Numbered from the stretch's first letter, positions 43,240 through 53,671 are shown. The stretch is DNA of 64,000 nt from Tenebrio molitor (GCF_963966145.1 NC_091049.1:24180001-24244000); one strand, 5' to 3'. Translations and numbers: made by a program. Notes: a model not told the origin generated them from the sequence alone.

Positions 43240-44467
43240 CGGTTGCGGTCAATTAAATCTGAGCACTGATTTGACATTCTATGACTTTTTCATGAAATTT
43301 GGTAAATCAGGCTTTCACCTCAAGTCACATTACCCTAGAGACGGTACCTACGCATACACAAATACCACGTGTTAATTCACACCTTCCGTGAACTTAATAA
43401 ATAACATGTTTATGGTAGAAAGATAAGAACATTGTAAGAGAATGCAACAAAAAAAAATATATATAAAAACTAATATTTTGTAGCAGCCTCATTTTTGTTT
43501 ATTACATTATTCAATCTTCTCCCTATAACTCTTCGACGTTTCCTTATTATCAAATCCAAAATATTTTCGATAGGGTTCAAGTCTGGACTGCGCGAAGGCC
43601 AAGGCAGAACTCGTATTCCTTCCTGCTCCATCCATGAGATAATTCTAGCTGTATGAATAGGACAATTGTGCTGATAAATAAAATGATTTTGGGGAAAGAC
43701 CGCATTCACTGATGACAGCATGATATTCTCCAGGGTATGAAGATAGACCTCTGCATTATTTCTGCCTATTATATGCGTTAAAACTCCAGGTCCTTGGGCA
43801 CTAATATTTTGAGTATAACTTTCATCAAAACGAGAATTTGGTGGTCTATAAACTCTAACACGACCGTTATAGCACGATTGAAAAATCTACTCGTTTGTGA
43901 AAACAACATTCTGCCAAAAATCTAATGGTTCTAGGGAATATTCCAACGCGAATCCTACTATCCTACTCTGTGTTGTTTTGTTGAGTCAAAAAAGGTTTTT
44001 TGACTGCAGGATGATTTCGCAGTTCCGATCCTTCCTTGACACGACGGCGACGCCTTGCTGTTCGAAGAGAACCTGGGAAATTTGTTTCATTGTGTGCCTC
44101 GGTAACAGAATTGAACGGGTTTTCTCGTAGAACTTGAATCAAATTAACGTCGTCAATCTTTGTAGAGACTCTAGGCCTGCCACTACCGACTTGCCTTTCA
44201 AACGATTGGCGTTCATTCCACATTTTCTTATTGTGCACAGTGCTCCTGGCTATGTTGAACCTGACTGCTACCCTCCTTTCTGACCAACCTTCTTCCAGCA
44301 ATGTAACAACCCTTACTTTTTCTGCAAGAGATAAATGTGGCATTTTTTTTTCGTTGACGTTTACATCAACATGACAGTTTTCCAGGTGACTACCCGTACT
44401 TGAGCAACAATCTAAACCATATTTACAGTAGGAAAATGTGCTGCTCAGATTTTATTGACCGCAACCG
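43240..44467 (-). mobile_element. Full-length Tc1-like element, inactivated
   Basis: Inverted ends CGGTTGCGGTCAAT(T/A)AAATC followed by TGAGCA, TA duplication at 43238-43239 and 44468-44469, and a length of 1228 bp, close to the Tc1 norm. The transposase runs from 44343 to 43470 on the minus strand with lost catalytic residues and broken frame. Confidence 0.9.
43470..44343 (-). pseudogene. Tc1-like transposase, catalytically dead
   Basis: Starts at an ATG: MPHLSLAEKVRVVTLLEEGW, SERRVAVRFNIARSTVHNK (HTH) and the GSGRPRVST linker. After a frameshift, LEYSLEPLDFWQNVVFTNE: the family has FTDE, so the first catalytic Asp is Asn, and a stop follows. Then VRVYRPPNSRFDES, IYQHNCPIHTARI (family QxDNCPIH; the second catalytic Asp is replaced by His or lost), LPWPSRSPDLNPIENILDLI with the third acidic residue (E) intact, and a tail ending KNEAATKY. 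Length close to the family's ~340 residues. Inactive on three counts: frame, stop, catalytic residues. Confidence 0.85.
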
Positions 44468-44594
44468 TATAATGCATTCATTTTTGTAATGACGAACTAA
44501 CTGGAACTTTTTTTTTGTTAAATTTTTTTACAAAATATATGAAAATTCGACAGTTGGCAATGATTTAAAATGTCATATTATTGTCACTGCCAAA

Positions 44595-44912
44595 ATGAAT
44601 GAATTTCCAAAACGGAGTAAAGCATCAATAAGCAAGCAGAAGAAGCAGCACATTTTAAAGGCTTTCAACAAAATTAAGAAAGAAATTACTCAGGGAGACA
44701 ATGGAAACGTAAATACTTACGTAAAGTACAAAATTGTAGAAGCATTGGCGAATGTTTTTCGGTAAATCCTAATCTAAAATAAATAGAATTTTAAATGAAG
44801 GACAAGAACAAGGCTTATGGAAAACTTTAACATCCATGACATATCCACAAATATTGTTAATTTGGTTGAAGATTCGGATTCGGACTTGGAAAATAGCGAC
44901 GATGACGAGTAG
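44595..44912 (+). pseudogene. Small transposon-associated DNA-binding-like gene, broken
   Basis: Starts MNEFPKRSKASISKQKKQHI, with basic helical character, then NVNTYVKYKIVEALANVF and a stop. In shifted frames the continuation is NPN / ILNEGQEQGLW and then NFNIHDISTNIVNLVEDSDS with an acidic end NSDDDE and a stop. The two-part layout (HTH-like start, acidic tail) looks like a short gene of a repeated insect family; I cannot name it. The 125-bp repeat that accompanies the YqaJ relic follows about 130 bases later, so both may come from one transposon type. Confidence 0.4.
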
Positions 44913-45044
44913 CAAAATGCTAAATTATTTCCTTGTTACGTTCAACTGCCTTTTCGTATTTGTGTAGTGCAACTTTGCATTTTTCTTCAAAATAATTAAA
45001 CACATTTAGTTTCACTATACTTTGAATTGGACTAGTTTTGACAG

Positions 45045-45165
45045 AACAAATGACGTGACCCACAACCTAACTTTTTAAAAGCCCAAATTCGCGGTAAAAA
45101 GATGTGTTCACAAGATAAAAGTTACTAAATTTAGTAACTCTAGTTCGTCATTACAAAAGTGAATT
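45045..45165. repeat. 125-bp dispersed repeat, copy 2
   Basis: ACAAATGACGTGACCCACAACC through TTCGTCATTACAAAA, nearly identical to 6015-6140, including the TTACTAAATTTAGTAA palindrome. Confidence 0.65.
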
Positions 45166-45510
45166 GATTATAGTTGCGGGCTATACGATGACAACTTTTA
45201 TTATTGACATTATTCTTAACCTAAATTTTTTGATAGTGCAAAAATGTGCCATATTTGACAATAAAATACAGTCGATCAGATATTTGGAGTGGAACGATAG
45301 TACTTTTGGAAATCAAGCAACCCCCTCATTCGTTCTGTTCTTCTCTAGTTTTTCCGCACTTGATTAACGGGATTGGTGCATTTAATATGCTCGATTAAAA
45401 AAGTACATAAGAAAATATAATCAATCGTTCCTGTAATGTTATTGCTGTCGGCACAAGTCAGTTTTCTCTGGGGCGTGAGTTGTGCTACACCCTGTATTTA
45501 TAACAAAAGT
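45166..45510. other. No gene seen
   Basis: AT-rich spacer ending in a MITE-type tip ACACCCTGTATTT at 45486. Confidence 0.4.
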
Positions 45511-45514
45511 AAAA

Positions 45515-45784
45515 TTATTCTTCAAAATATAAACCATCAGATTCGATGACTTTTCTCCATCGATCCAATAATTTCCGGATCTGGTTATGGTACCAATCCT
45601 TGTTCTTGGATGCAAAAATGTTTTCCCTCAAAGAAAATGCAGCATCGCTCGGAACAATCCATAATCCGAAGGAACAACGAGGGCTATAGGCAGGATGTGG
45701 TAAAATTTCAACTCCATCCATTTCCTGTAGTTTGAGCTGTGTTTGGCCAGCACGGTGACCGGGAGCCTTATTTTTTTTTAGCAT
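45515..45784 (-). pseudogene. Mariner transposase C-terminal fragment
   Basis: Reads GHRAGQTQLKLQEMDGVEIL, PHPAYSPRCSFGLWIVPSDA (family: PHPPYSPDLAPTDYHLF, so the acidic DLAPxD core is damaged), NIFASKNKDWYHNQIRKL, DRWRKVIESDGLYFEE. The end of the protein is complete. The first part, with two catalytic aspartates, is missing. Confidence 0.75.
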
Positions 45785-45789
45785 AATAT

Positions 45790-46170
45790 GGTACTATTGA
45801 AATAAACGCATTTTGATATTCAAATTTGTATTTGCTTCATGATTTACGACATAATGTCCCAATATCTTAACAATAAGATCTATTAAGGGATCTTTATTAT
45901 TGCCACAGCTGTGGGTCTTTTACAACTGTATTCGTAAAATTGGACAAATTCACCTAAGCATGTCAGTTTTACAGGGTAGTCATTGTTAAAGAAGATTTAT
46001 AACAGCACAAGCCAACGAGTACCAATAAAAGTAATTTTTCCATTAAAATCGATTTAATTCAAAAACTATCAAACATTTTTCCAAACGGATTGCAGATATT
46101 GATTTTATACGCCATTAGCCACATTCTGATGCAAAAATTTAAACATTGAATTTTTTTTTAAACAGTTTTT
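45790..46170. other. No gene seen
   Basis: AT-rich flank beyond the LINE's 3' end; nothing recognised. Confidence 0.4.
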
Positions 46171-46173
46171 TAT

Positions 46174-46202
46174 AAATATTATTATTATTATTATTATTAT
46201 TT
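46174..46202. repeat. (ATT)n microsatellite at the LINE 3' end
   Basis: ATTATTATT... about eight units on the plus strand, the mirror of the (AAT)n tail of the minus-strand LINE. Confidence 0.75.
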
Positions 46203-46268
46203 AAAAAAGAATATTTGCGGAGGATAAACCTATAACGCAAAAAGCTTAATTTAAGACGCAGATGTAAA

Positions 46269-47937
46269 TTAATTTCTGTCCAACATCCTCTTAAAAGCGT
46301 GGACAGTGGATACATTGACAGTTTCAGGAGAGAGTCCGTTCCACAAGGTGAATGTTCGATTTGTTAAGAAAGACTGTCTTACCACACCTTTAAAAGATTC
46401 CTTTTGAGTTTTATAGTCGTGGCCACGAAGTCTCTGATCGAGAGCAAATTCAAGGAAGTCACCCATACAGCCCGGAAACAATTGATGTGTAATTCTGAAC
46501 ATTTGAATTAAGTCAGCTCTGTCTTGTCTCCTGCATAAAGGAGGCAATGAAAGTATTTCTAGCCGGAGCTCATAGTTCAGTTTCTTTAAATCTGGATTCC
46601 ATCTTGTCACTTCGTGTTGCACCCTGTCTAAAATGTTCTTGTCCTTGATCAAGTTTGGTCTCCATACAGGAATAGCAAACTCAAGGTGAGGTCGGATATA
46701 TGTTGTATAGAGTTTGGATACCAGATCTGGTGAAGGATTGTCAAACACGTGTTTAAGCAAATACAACACCCTCCTTGCCCTACCCGCAGCAGCTAAGCAC
46801 TGTTCAGACCAACTTAATGTATCTGTAACAATCACTCCTAAATCGTTATGAGATTTCTTAACCAACAATTCGCTTCCTTTTATGAAATAAACCAATTTAG
46901 GATTGTTTATGCCACAATGTAATACACAACATTTTGACGTATTTAGGGGAATCTGCCATTTTTTACTCCACTCCGTTACAATATTTAGTTTCGCTTGTAG
47001 GTCTGTTTTTTGTGGATCACCAAATATTTTTATATCATCCGCATATGCGGAATAACAGTTTTCAATACTACGTAATAAATCACGTGTATACAGCAAAAAC
47101 AGAATCGGTCCTAAAACAGAGCCCTGCGGAACGCCGCTTACCACAGACCTGAGAGATGATGTGACTTTTCCCACTCTAACACAAAACGTATGATTCGCCA
47201 GGAATGCTCCGATCCAACGAAGTAAACATCCATCAATGCCGCGGGACTTCAGCTTTTTCAACAATAAATCATGAGGCACCTTATCGAAAGCCTTGCTGAA
47301 GTCAAGATATATAATATCGAGTGGTTGCTTGTTGTCCATCGTTTTTGTCCAAGTATTCGTAGAAAATAGCAAACCAGTCACCACAGACCTACCAGGTATG
47401 AACCCATGCTGTTGTTCTGGGATAAGATTGTTATCTTCCATGTGTGCCAATAGCTGCTTGACAAATATTTTTTCCATTACCTTGCAGCTTATGGACGTAA
47501 GACTCACAGGCCTATAATTTACCGGATCAAGTTTGTCTCCTGATTTGTATAATGGGGTAACAGTTGCTAAAAACCACTCCTTTGGCAGAACACCAGCCGC
47601 GAACGAGGATGTCATTATTTCAGACAGAGGTGTAGACAACGATATAGCGCAATTTTTTAGGAGTTTTGCTGACATTGTTTGATCTGGACCAGGTGCTGTA
47701 TCAACAGAGAGCTGAAGAAGATATTCTTCAACAATCCCCGGATCAAAATCGACATGTGACAATTTACTACCATTCCACGTGGTCACGACAGGGACTGTGC
47801 TAATTAAAGCCGGTATGCTATAACTTAATGCAAAGCTTCCCGCCAAGGTGTCTGCCGTTTCAATAAAATTGGAGCACAATAGTCCACCCACCCCGCGCAC
47901 AAATGGAACGGACACTCGACTTGCAATGCGCTTTCTA
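46269..47937 (-). pseudogene. LINE ORF2, reverse transcriptase part
   Basis: About 555 codons of a CR1/L2/Jockey-group reverse transcriptase, open to a natural stop. Counting from the first in-frame TTG (47966): YRPVSLTSI (151-159), HGFIPGRSV (187-195), IIYLDFSKAFDKVPH (motif A, Asp 222), GVPQGSVLGP (motif B, 278-287), SAYADDIKIF (motif C, YADD 308-311), then the thumb-like LYTTYIRPHLEFAIPVW and the C-terminal LWNGLSPETVNV...FKRMLDRN ending typical of the group. All catalytic aspartates are intact. It is joined to the endonuclease part by a one-base frame change near 47936, so it is not translated with it. Confidence 0.85.
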
Positions 47938-49074
47938 AAATGAATAAAATGCTTTCGGTTTGTCAATTAATGAATGTTCATACTTGCTTTTTGCTCGTCC
48001 AATCTCAGCTTTAAGTTGATTAGAAAACCTTCGATGTTCTAATAAATGACTATTGCTAAGGGTTTGTTTATATTTTTTCCACAACTTTTTTTTGTATTTT
48101 ACTTTATTAAGGAGGCTGTCGTCAATCCAAGGTTTATTACAATTTAACCTTCTACTAAATAATCTAGAGTTAGAATGCACATATGTTCTAATAATTGATA
48201 AGAGTTTGTCCCATTGTTCCTGAGTAGACAATGATTTTAAAATATTCCAATCAACAAGCGATAGTTCGTTGTCAAGGTTTTCAAAGTCAGTTTTAATATA
48301 ATTATATTCCTTGTATTTTTTATCAGGGTAAAAAAGCAATTGTAAATCAAATTTTATAGTTGAATGATCTGAAATTCCTATGGGACTTGAAACTTTCACT
48401 GAAGTCACAAGATTTTCATCCGTTGTTAAAATTAAATCTAATAAAGATGGATTTTGACAAGTTCGGTACCTAGTGGGTTCATTGACTAATTGGGAAAAAC
48501 TATTTTCTGACAAAAAATCTACAAATATCTGTTCTGTGTTCGAAGTTGTCGCGCTAGTTTTTGAAGACCAGTTAATGTTGGGAAAATTGAAACCTCCCAC
48601 AATAATTAAATTAGGAAACTTTTCCAAGATAGATGCAATTGTATCAAGTGAGGTTATGTCATTATTCTGGCTGTTTAAGACCGAATTTGTTGGCGGCCTG
48701 TAGACACATGCAACGACAAAATTAAATTGATCGTTTTCGAATTTAATCCATACAGAATCGTAAGGTTTGACAGAAATGTTAAGTTCTGTAAGAGTAAATT
48801 TTTTACTAATAACCGATTTGTTAACGCCACCCCCCCTAAGAGACGACCGGTCGTTTCGAAATAGTAAGTAATTATCAATATTAATTACACTATCTATAAT
48901 TGATAACTTTAACCATGTCTCCGAGAGGGCGACGATGGTTGGTAAGGTATTAAGTACTTCTACAAGCAACTCGTTAAATTTGGACGTTATTGAAAAGATA
49001 TTTGTATAGAGAACAGATATATTGAAATTTTCGACAATCAGTTTTTTTGTTTGGTAATGATCTGGGGCACGCGA
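47935..49074 (-). pseudogene. LINE ORF2, apurinic-type endonuclease part
   Basis: The frame is open from 49074 and contains no ATG in its whole length. Homology starts right after ORF1 with NISVLYTNIFSITSKFNELL, then ALSETWL (catalytic Glu), VACVYRPP (Tyr), LIIVGGFNFPNINW, LLDLILT and GISDHSTIKF (Asp-His). In the family the fourth block is GDFN; here the metal-binding Asp is Gly, so nicking activity should be lost. Ends KPKAFYSF and TAG at 47937-47935, where the reverse transcriptase continues in another frame. The missing ATG and the slippery site upstream indicate expression by frameshifting from ORF1. Confidence 0.85.
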
Positions 49075-49775
49075 TTAATATACTTAATTGTTAAATTAGT
49101 TTCACCGGAGTTAATGCGCCGATTTAATTCTTCACGTAGTGACTTGAGATACTGCATTTGACGAGGTGTTCTGTTCTCTCTTATAACAATTTTCGCATAA
49201 ATATCCTTACCCAAAAGTACTGATTGTTTTCTTAAGCATGATCGAGCTGAATCGGAATTATTTAAACGCAGTTTAAGCGGAGCTGGTTTCCTGCGGCTAC
49301 TCTTTCCCAAACGGACAACATTTTCAGGGGATACAGCCAGCGAAGTGTCGATAACCTTCAAAATATCGTTTACGATCTCCACATCTTCAACATGAGGATC
49401 TTTCTTGACATTATATAAGATGACATTACAGACTCGAACTGACCTTTCCACCGACTCCTCAATAATTGCCTCTCGATCTGCAGGGTTAGTGTTTGTGGTA
49501 TTCGAGCGAATCAGAGTCTCCAACTGAGCAAAACGTTCATCAAATGACGTTTTCATACTATTAACAAGAGTTTTTATCTCTGCCATAGTACTGAACGTTA
49601 CGTTGCATCGGTTGCAGAGCACTTTAATATTAGCAGACCGAGATTTGATAGATTCAACTTCTTTTTCACTCAAAGTCAGACAACGTATGTGGATGTTTAA
49701 TGAACAGCCATCACACTTAACGTGTGCCGCTTTTCCACTAACATCCTTAAAGCAGTGGCAACAATTAGCACTCAT
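49038..49775 (-). CDS. LINE ORF1 protein (PHD-like finger, coiled coil, RNA-binding-like domain)
   Basis: 245 residues from an ATG. A C4HC3 zinc-finger pattern of PHD type: C5-x2-C8, C21-x2-C24, H29-x2-C32, C54-x2-C57. A helical, coiled-coil-like segment follows (about 60-105; MAEIKTLVNSMKTSFDERFA). The rest (about 110-235) resembles the RRM/CTD part of LINE ORF1 proteins: VCNVILYNV, DILKVIDTSL, VVRLGKSSRRKPAPLKLRL, YLKSLREELNRRI. In related elements it binds element RNA and acts as chaperone in the ribonucleoprotein. No stop or frameshift is visible. The last codons are CAA AAA AAC before TGA, a slippery site. This is the longest intact-looking protein in the element. Confidence 0.8.
   Translation of the reverse strand: MSANCCHCFKDVSGKAAHVKCDGCSLNIHIRCLTLSEKEVESIKSRSANIKVLCNRCNVTFSTMAEIKTLVNSMKTSFDERFAQLETLIRSNTTNTNPADREAIIEESVERSVRVCNVILYNVKKDPHVEDVEIVNDILKVIDTSLAVSPENVVRLGKSSRRKPAPLKLRLNNSDSARSCLRKQSVLLGKDIYAKIVIRENRTPRQMQYLKSLREELNRRINSGETNLTIKYINRVPQIITKQKN
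49041..49047 (-). promoter_or_regulatory. Candidate -1 ribosomal frameshift site between ORF1 and ORF2
   Basis: Sense sequence A AAA AAC in ORF1 phase, directly followed by TGA. A -1 slip puts the ribosome on CTG ATT GTC, which is the ORF2 frame. The ORF2 frame is blocked by a TAA at 49077-49075, so only about 33 bases overlap, and no ATG exists in the overlap or in the next ~370 codons. I see no strong pseudoknot downstream by eye. Confidence 0.6.
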
Positions 49776-49800
49776 TGCACCTAATTAATATGCAAGAGGC

Positions 49801-50153
49801 GCACCCGCTTGTTATTTTTAATGTTTTTATAACGCAACGCTGTGTATCGCTAGGTACAAAAAACCCCAGAGGACAAAAACAACGGTAAGATACGGATCTT
49901 ATCTGTCTCGTTGAAAAATGTATTTAAATACGGCAATAAATAAGTATAGGTGCTTTGAGTACTTACGTAAAAACTTGCAAAAGTTAGATATGCAAAGGCA
50001 CAAGTAATATCTGAGTTATAAAACGATATAACTTTCGAAAATATACAAATCACACTAAGCACTGGCAAATGGAAAACAGAAGGGAACACGTTGGAACACG
50101 TCTGCACACATCCGCAACAAAAGACTATGATCTTATTTATTTTTAAATAAGTT
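49801..50153. other. No gene; possible LINE 5' UTR
   Basis: AT-rich. Could include 5' UTR of the LINE; no boundary signal seen. Confidence 0.35.
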
Positions 50154-50156
50154 AAT

Positions 50157-51277
50157 GGCCCGTATGCGTAAAGGCTAGTAAATGCTTTTACTAGTAATTT
50201 TTGAAGTAAATACTAGGTTTCATATGCATAAAAATAAGCAAATGCTTATACTTAAAAGTTATTACTAATAATTTCAGGATTTACTGAATTTTTCAGTAAA
50301 TACTTACATTGGTATGCATAACAGATAGCAACTACTTATACTTTGGAGTAAATACTTATAATTTTTCAAGTCTGGTAATTAGCATCCTTAAAATAACTTT
50401 CGGTCTTCATTATGGCTGCGTTTGTCCAAATATGTGCGCCTGAAAATGAGCGGGAATCATTTTAATCGTGATCTTGGTGTAGAACTTCTTGGGATTCATA
50501 ATTATCATGATGATTTTCCTAATTTACCGTTATTTGACATCCCAGGAACATTTTTTATTGAATTTTTGCAGAAAACTTCAGACGATTATACATATTTATT
50601 AATTTTTTTACCAGGAAATTTTTGAAATTCTGAATTTTTGCCGTCAGTCTCCAGCAGTTTCAACATTTCTTCTTCTCACGGTTTCAACAATATTTTCTTT
50701 TTATTTCCCCTTGCTTTCAAATCGGTTTTCTTCTTCAAATCAATTTTCAGGTCAGGTCAGGTAATTTTTTTCTTTATTTGGTCGGGCGAAATTGCTTTAC
50801 CAAAATTTGATTCGAATACTTTGCTGCTTCATTTTTACTGTTGGAAATTGTGACTTATTTAGAAGTATTTTTTCTTCTTTTAGCAAAAAAACAAACCCCA
50901 TTTGAGATAGTACAGATTATTTAGTTTCTACTTCTGAATCGGACAACATTTTTCCTTCGTATTTTGGAAGCAACTAATACAAGCAAAATTATCAAAAACG
51001 ACCTTATCGCTCCAGTTGGGTTCTAATCATTAAAGTTAAATTTCTGATAAACAACTGAGTGAATAAGACCGTAGTAAATACTACACCTTTGTAAGTACAT
51101 ACTCGGAAAATAGTAGTATACACTTTAGATTTCCCTAGTAGGTACTGGTAAGTAGAAGTAAAAACTTATGCATACGAAATTAAGTATTTACTTTTACTAT
51201 GATCTTTTACTACAAGTAAATACTTTTACTTATAGTTTATACTTGTAAGTTTTTACTAAACTTTATGCATACGACCC
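50157..51277. mobile_element. Harbinger-like element with 3-bp duplication
   Basis: Ends GG(C/G)(C/T)CGTATGC(G/A)TAAAG inverted, flanked by AAT on both sides (50154-50156, 51278-51280). Subterminal parts are full of AGTAAATACTTA-type repeats in both orientations. The middle (50400-50950) has short frames that I cannot match; a trace of a once-coding gene is possible. Confidence 0.65.
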
Positions 51278-51280
51278 AAT

Positions 51281-51880
51281 GTTTACCGATAAATTAAAAC
51301 GTTTTGCAAAAACTCTCTAATAATAATTACTTTATTATCCAATAGGAGTAGGAAAAGTATAGTATTCTACTCGCGGATAATGGCTATTACTCGCTGGAAT
51401 GAATTATGAATTAAATATGAATTACGCCATTCGCGACTTGTGACACAAAATCATCCTCACGAGTAATAGCCAACGACTTTTTAACGCCAACTTTAAGGAT
51501 TAATTTAAATGTACACCCGATATTTAATTGTGAATACAATACTTGGTTTCTTTCGTTGATTATTAACATTGAAACGTTTCGATTTCCTTGGCTCTTCCGC
51601 TCTTCGTCAATATAACTTTCAGCCCCTGTTTGGTGTATTGTCGGTTGCCGCTTTCCCTCGGATGATATTTTAGCGGAAAAATACGAAACAAAATAATGAG
51701 AAAAGATATATTTATTGATCCTACGTTGTGTTTTGTTCATAGTTTAATTTTGTAAAGTTCTACGAGAGGCCGTACCTTTGGGAGGTTTTCAAAATGGGAT
51801 TAAAACGATACAACACATTTCACTTAAATCTAGTGTATATCGATAGAGTTGGCCATGTACAGACTGATTCACATAACTCA
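51281..51880. other. No recognised gene
   Basis: A minus-strand frame of 109 codons (51740-51411) starts MNKTQRRINKYIFSHYF and matches nothing I know. GGCTATTACTCG (51382) and CGAGTAATAGCC (51459) form a small inverted pair inside it, which argues against a gene. Confidence 0.35.
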
Positions 51881-51883
51881 TAA

Positions 51884-51934
51884 AGTATGAAGCAATTCTT
51901 CATAAGGGACCTTTATGAAGAATTGCTTCGTACT
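51884..51934. repeat. Near-perfect 24-bp-arm hairpin with tiny loop
   Basis: AGTATGAAGCAATTCTTCAT then AAGG, a short loop, and CCTTTATGAAGAATTGCTTC then GTACT. Almost no loop. Could be a relic of a fold-back element. Confidence 0.75.
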
Positions 51935-52158
51935 CCAACAATCAGAAGAGCTAACCTGACCTTGTAACGCTGGAAGCTCAAGTCCTGGGATTTTTTTTCT
52001 TTTGTCGACAACCTTGCCGCCCCTTTTGGATTATTATTGATCATATCAATAGGTACTATTATTCTAAGGAACCGGCGGTCTAAAGGCTAGGGAGACCACC
52101 GGGGAAAATAAATTGACGAGACCTCGGACTTGCTTGCGTCCAGCTTGCCTTGGTCAAC

Positions 52159-52282
52159 CTCAAAGCAACTTACTATCAAATCTGGAGAAAAACTAGGAAA
52201 CGTTGGTAGAACAGGAGCTGGAGAAACTTCTCTCGTGTCAGCTGTGTTCCGCTTATTTCAGTTTGAAGACACGATCGAACAT
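52159..52282 (+). pseudogene. ABC transporter (ABCC-like) Walker A fragment
   Basis: About 40 residues around a nucleotide-binding site: QLTIKSGEKLGNVGRTGAGE, then TSLVSAVFRLFQFEDTIE. ABCC/MRP proteins have SGEKxGIVGRTGAGKSSL...FRL here. The Walker A lysine is replaced by Glu and the next Ser by Thr, so ATP binding would fail. No continuing exon is readable on either side. Either an isolated exon of a decayed gene or a piece carried by a transposon. The only host-gene-like scrap in the window. Confidence 0.6.
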
Positions 52283-52388
52283 AATGTACTCGTACTTTTA
52301 ATTTTTTTATTATTCACTTTAGTATAATTGCATGATAATTCCTAGGATATGAAATACGTAAACATGTCAATAACAACCGGGGAATAAT

Positions 52389-52650
52389 AACAGGGCGTAA
52401 TAAGAATAAGCGGGCGTAATAAGAATAAGCGGGCGTAATGAATTCATAACGCCCTCATCAATTCATAATTGCAAAGATGCCATTTTTTTTTTAAAGAACA
52501 CGTATAGTGAAAAATAAAATCTTGTATGCACTATGGCGTCACCGAATGATTACGCCCATCGAACGATATAAATCTCTCGGGCTAAAGCCCTCGAGCTGGA
52601 TTCACCGTTCTCCGGGCGTAATCATCGTTGTAACGCCCTTGGTGCATAAA
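52389..52650. repeat. Fold-back with AGGGCGTAAT ends
   Basis: AGGGCGTAATAAGAATAAGCGGGCGTAAT on the left, including a 19-bp tandem, opposes GGGCGTAATCATCGTTGTAACGCCCTT on the right. Loop non-coding. Confidence 0.55.
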
Positions 52651-52793
52651 TAGCTAGTTTAATAAAAATACTCGTAGTACTCAATTTAGTTTAGTAAAAA
52701 AAAAACCAAGAGGAAATTACAAATAAATTAGCAGTTTTTGTGTATTTCAATCGCCTAATGCATTCCACTGAGGTTAAATTTGAATTAGCTGTA

Positions 52794-53299
52794 CAATCGC
52801 GGCCATCCAAAAGTGAACGATAGCTTGCGAAAATTTCCGTATTTTTCGTTAGATTAAATCAGGCTGTATTCATTGGCGTTCGTGCGGCAGGAGTTACTAT
52901 TTTAATAATAAAAAGTTGTAATAAATAACTTTTAATAAAAATGAGACTGAGAAGTAATTAATACATTACTAAAGTGAAAGTAAACTTTAGTAAGGAAATC
53001 TTTTCAACACCTATTCGTATTGGCCTTTCAAGCCTGTTTTCTTGCCAACGCCTCTTTATATTGAAGATGCAAGTCTTACTGCAATGTAATTCTCTGGCCA
53101 CAGCAGCCAAAGACCAATTTTCTTCTAGCTTTGCAATAGCCCTAGCTGTCTGAATCGGAGTGAGATGTGGCATTTAAAAAAAATAGTTTTAATAATTTTT
53201 TTATCGCTAGTGTCAAACTTTGACATTTTAGGACGCCTATGATTTAAAGTAAAAATCAAACTATAAAAAAAAACGTTCACTTTTGGATGGCCGCGATAG
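52794..53299 (-). mobile_element. 506-bp Tc1/mariner MITE, copy 2
   Basis: Same ends and same length as 42045-42550, with TA at 52792-52793 and 53300-53301. A few percent different by eye. Confidence 0.85.
52958..53173 (-). pseudogene. Tc1-type HTH fragment captured in the MITE, copy 2
   Basis: LTPIQTARAIAKLEENWSLA, AVARELHCSKTCIFNIKRRW. Slightly closer to the Tc1-family pattern than copy 1. No catalytic portion. Confidence 0.6.
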
Positions 53300-53301
53300 T
53301 A

Positions 53302-53671
53302 CCTAGATTTAACAAAAGTATGACACAAGCTTTTCTAACAGATATTTTGTTTCAAGATTTTAAATTCTCATTTTTCCAAAATGTCGTTCACTTTCCGTCT
53401 TCAAAAAAAGTGAAAATAATTTTGGTTAGCACTTTTCCAACAAATTTTTGTAAAATCGACAAAACAGTGAAATGTTAAATAACTCTATTTAATTAAATAC
53501 TATTACACATCAGTTAGCTTTTTTAAAACGCTCTCTAGTTGTTTTTGTTAGAAGAAAAGCTAACTTTGCAGAAAGTTGCTTTGAAACTAGCAGTGGATAT
53601 TGTTTCTCAATAACTCGATCACTATTGACTTCGTTCTAGTATATGTACGTATACTATGTCATAGTGGAGAG
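53302..53671. other. No gene seen
   Basis: AT-rich spacer. Confidence 0.45.

Larger units (their letters stand above)
46171..49800 (-). mobile_element. CR1/L2-like non-LTR retrotransposon, nearly full length
   Basis: Minus-strand LINE with ORF1 (PHD-like finger, coiled-coil, RNA-binding-like domain) and ORF2 (APE endonuclease, reverse transcriptase), ending after a 3' UTR in an (AAT)n microsatellite, as CR1/L2-type elements do. The 5' end is not defined; ORF1 looks complete and sequence up to about 49800 is plausible 5' UTR. One frameshift and one active-site change in ORF2 disable this copy. Confidence 0.85.

Noticed and set aside
47934..47966. Second programmed frameshift, between endonuclease and reverse transcriptase
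   Set aside because: In this LINE group both domains are one polypeptide in one frame. The shift at TTTTAGAAA has no slippery -1 heptamer, so a private mutation or sequencing error is simpler.
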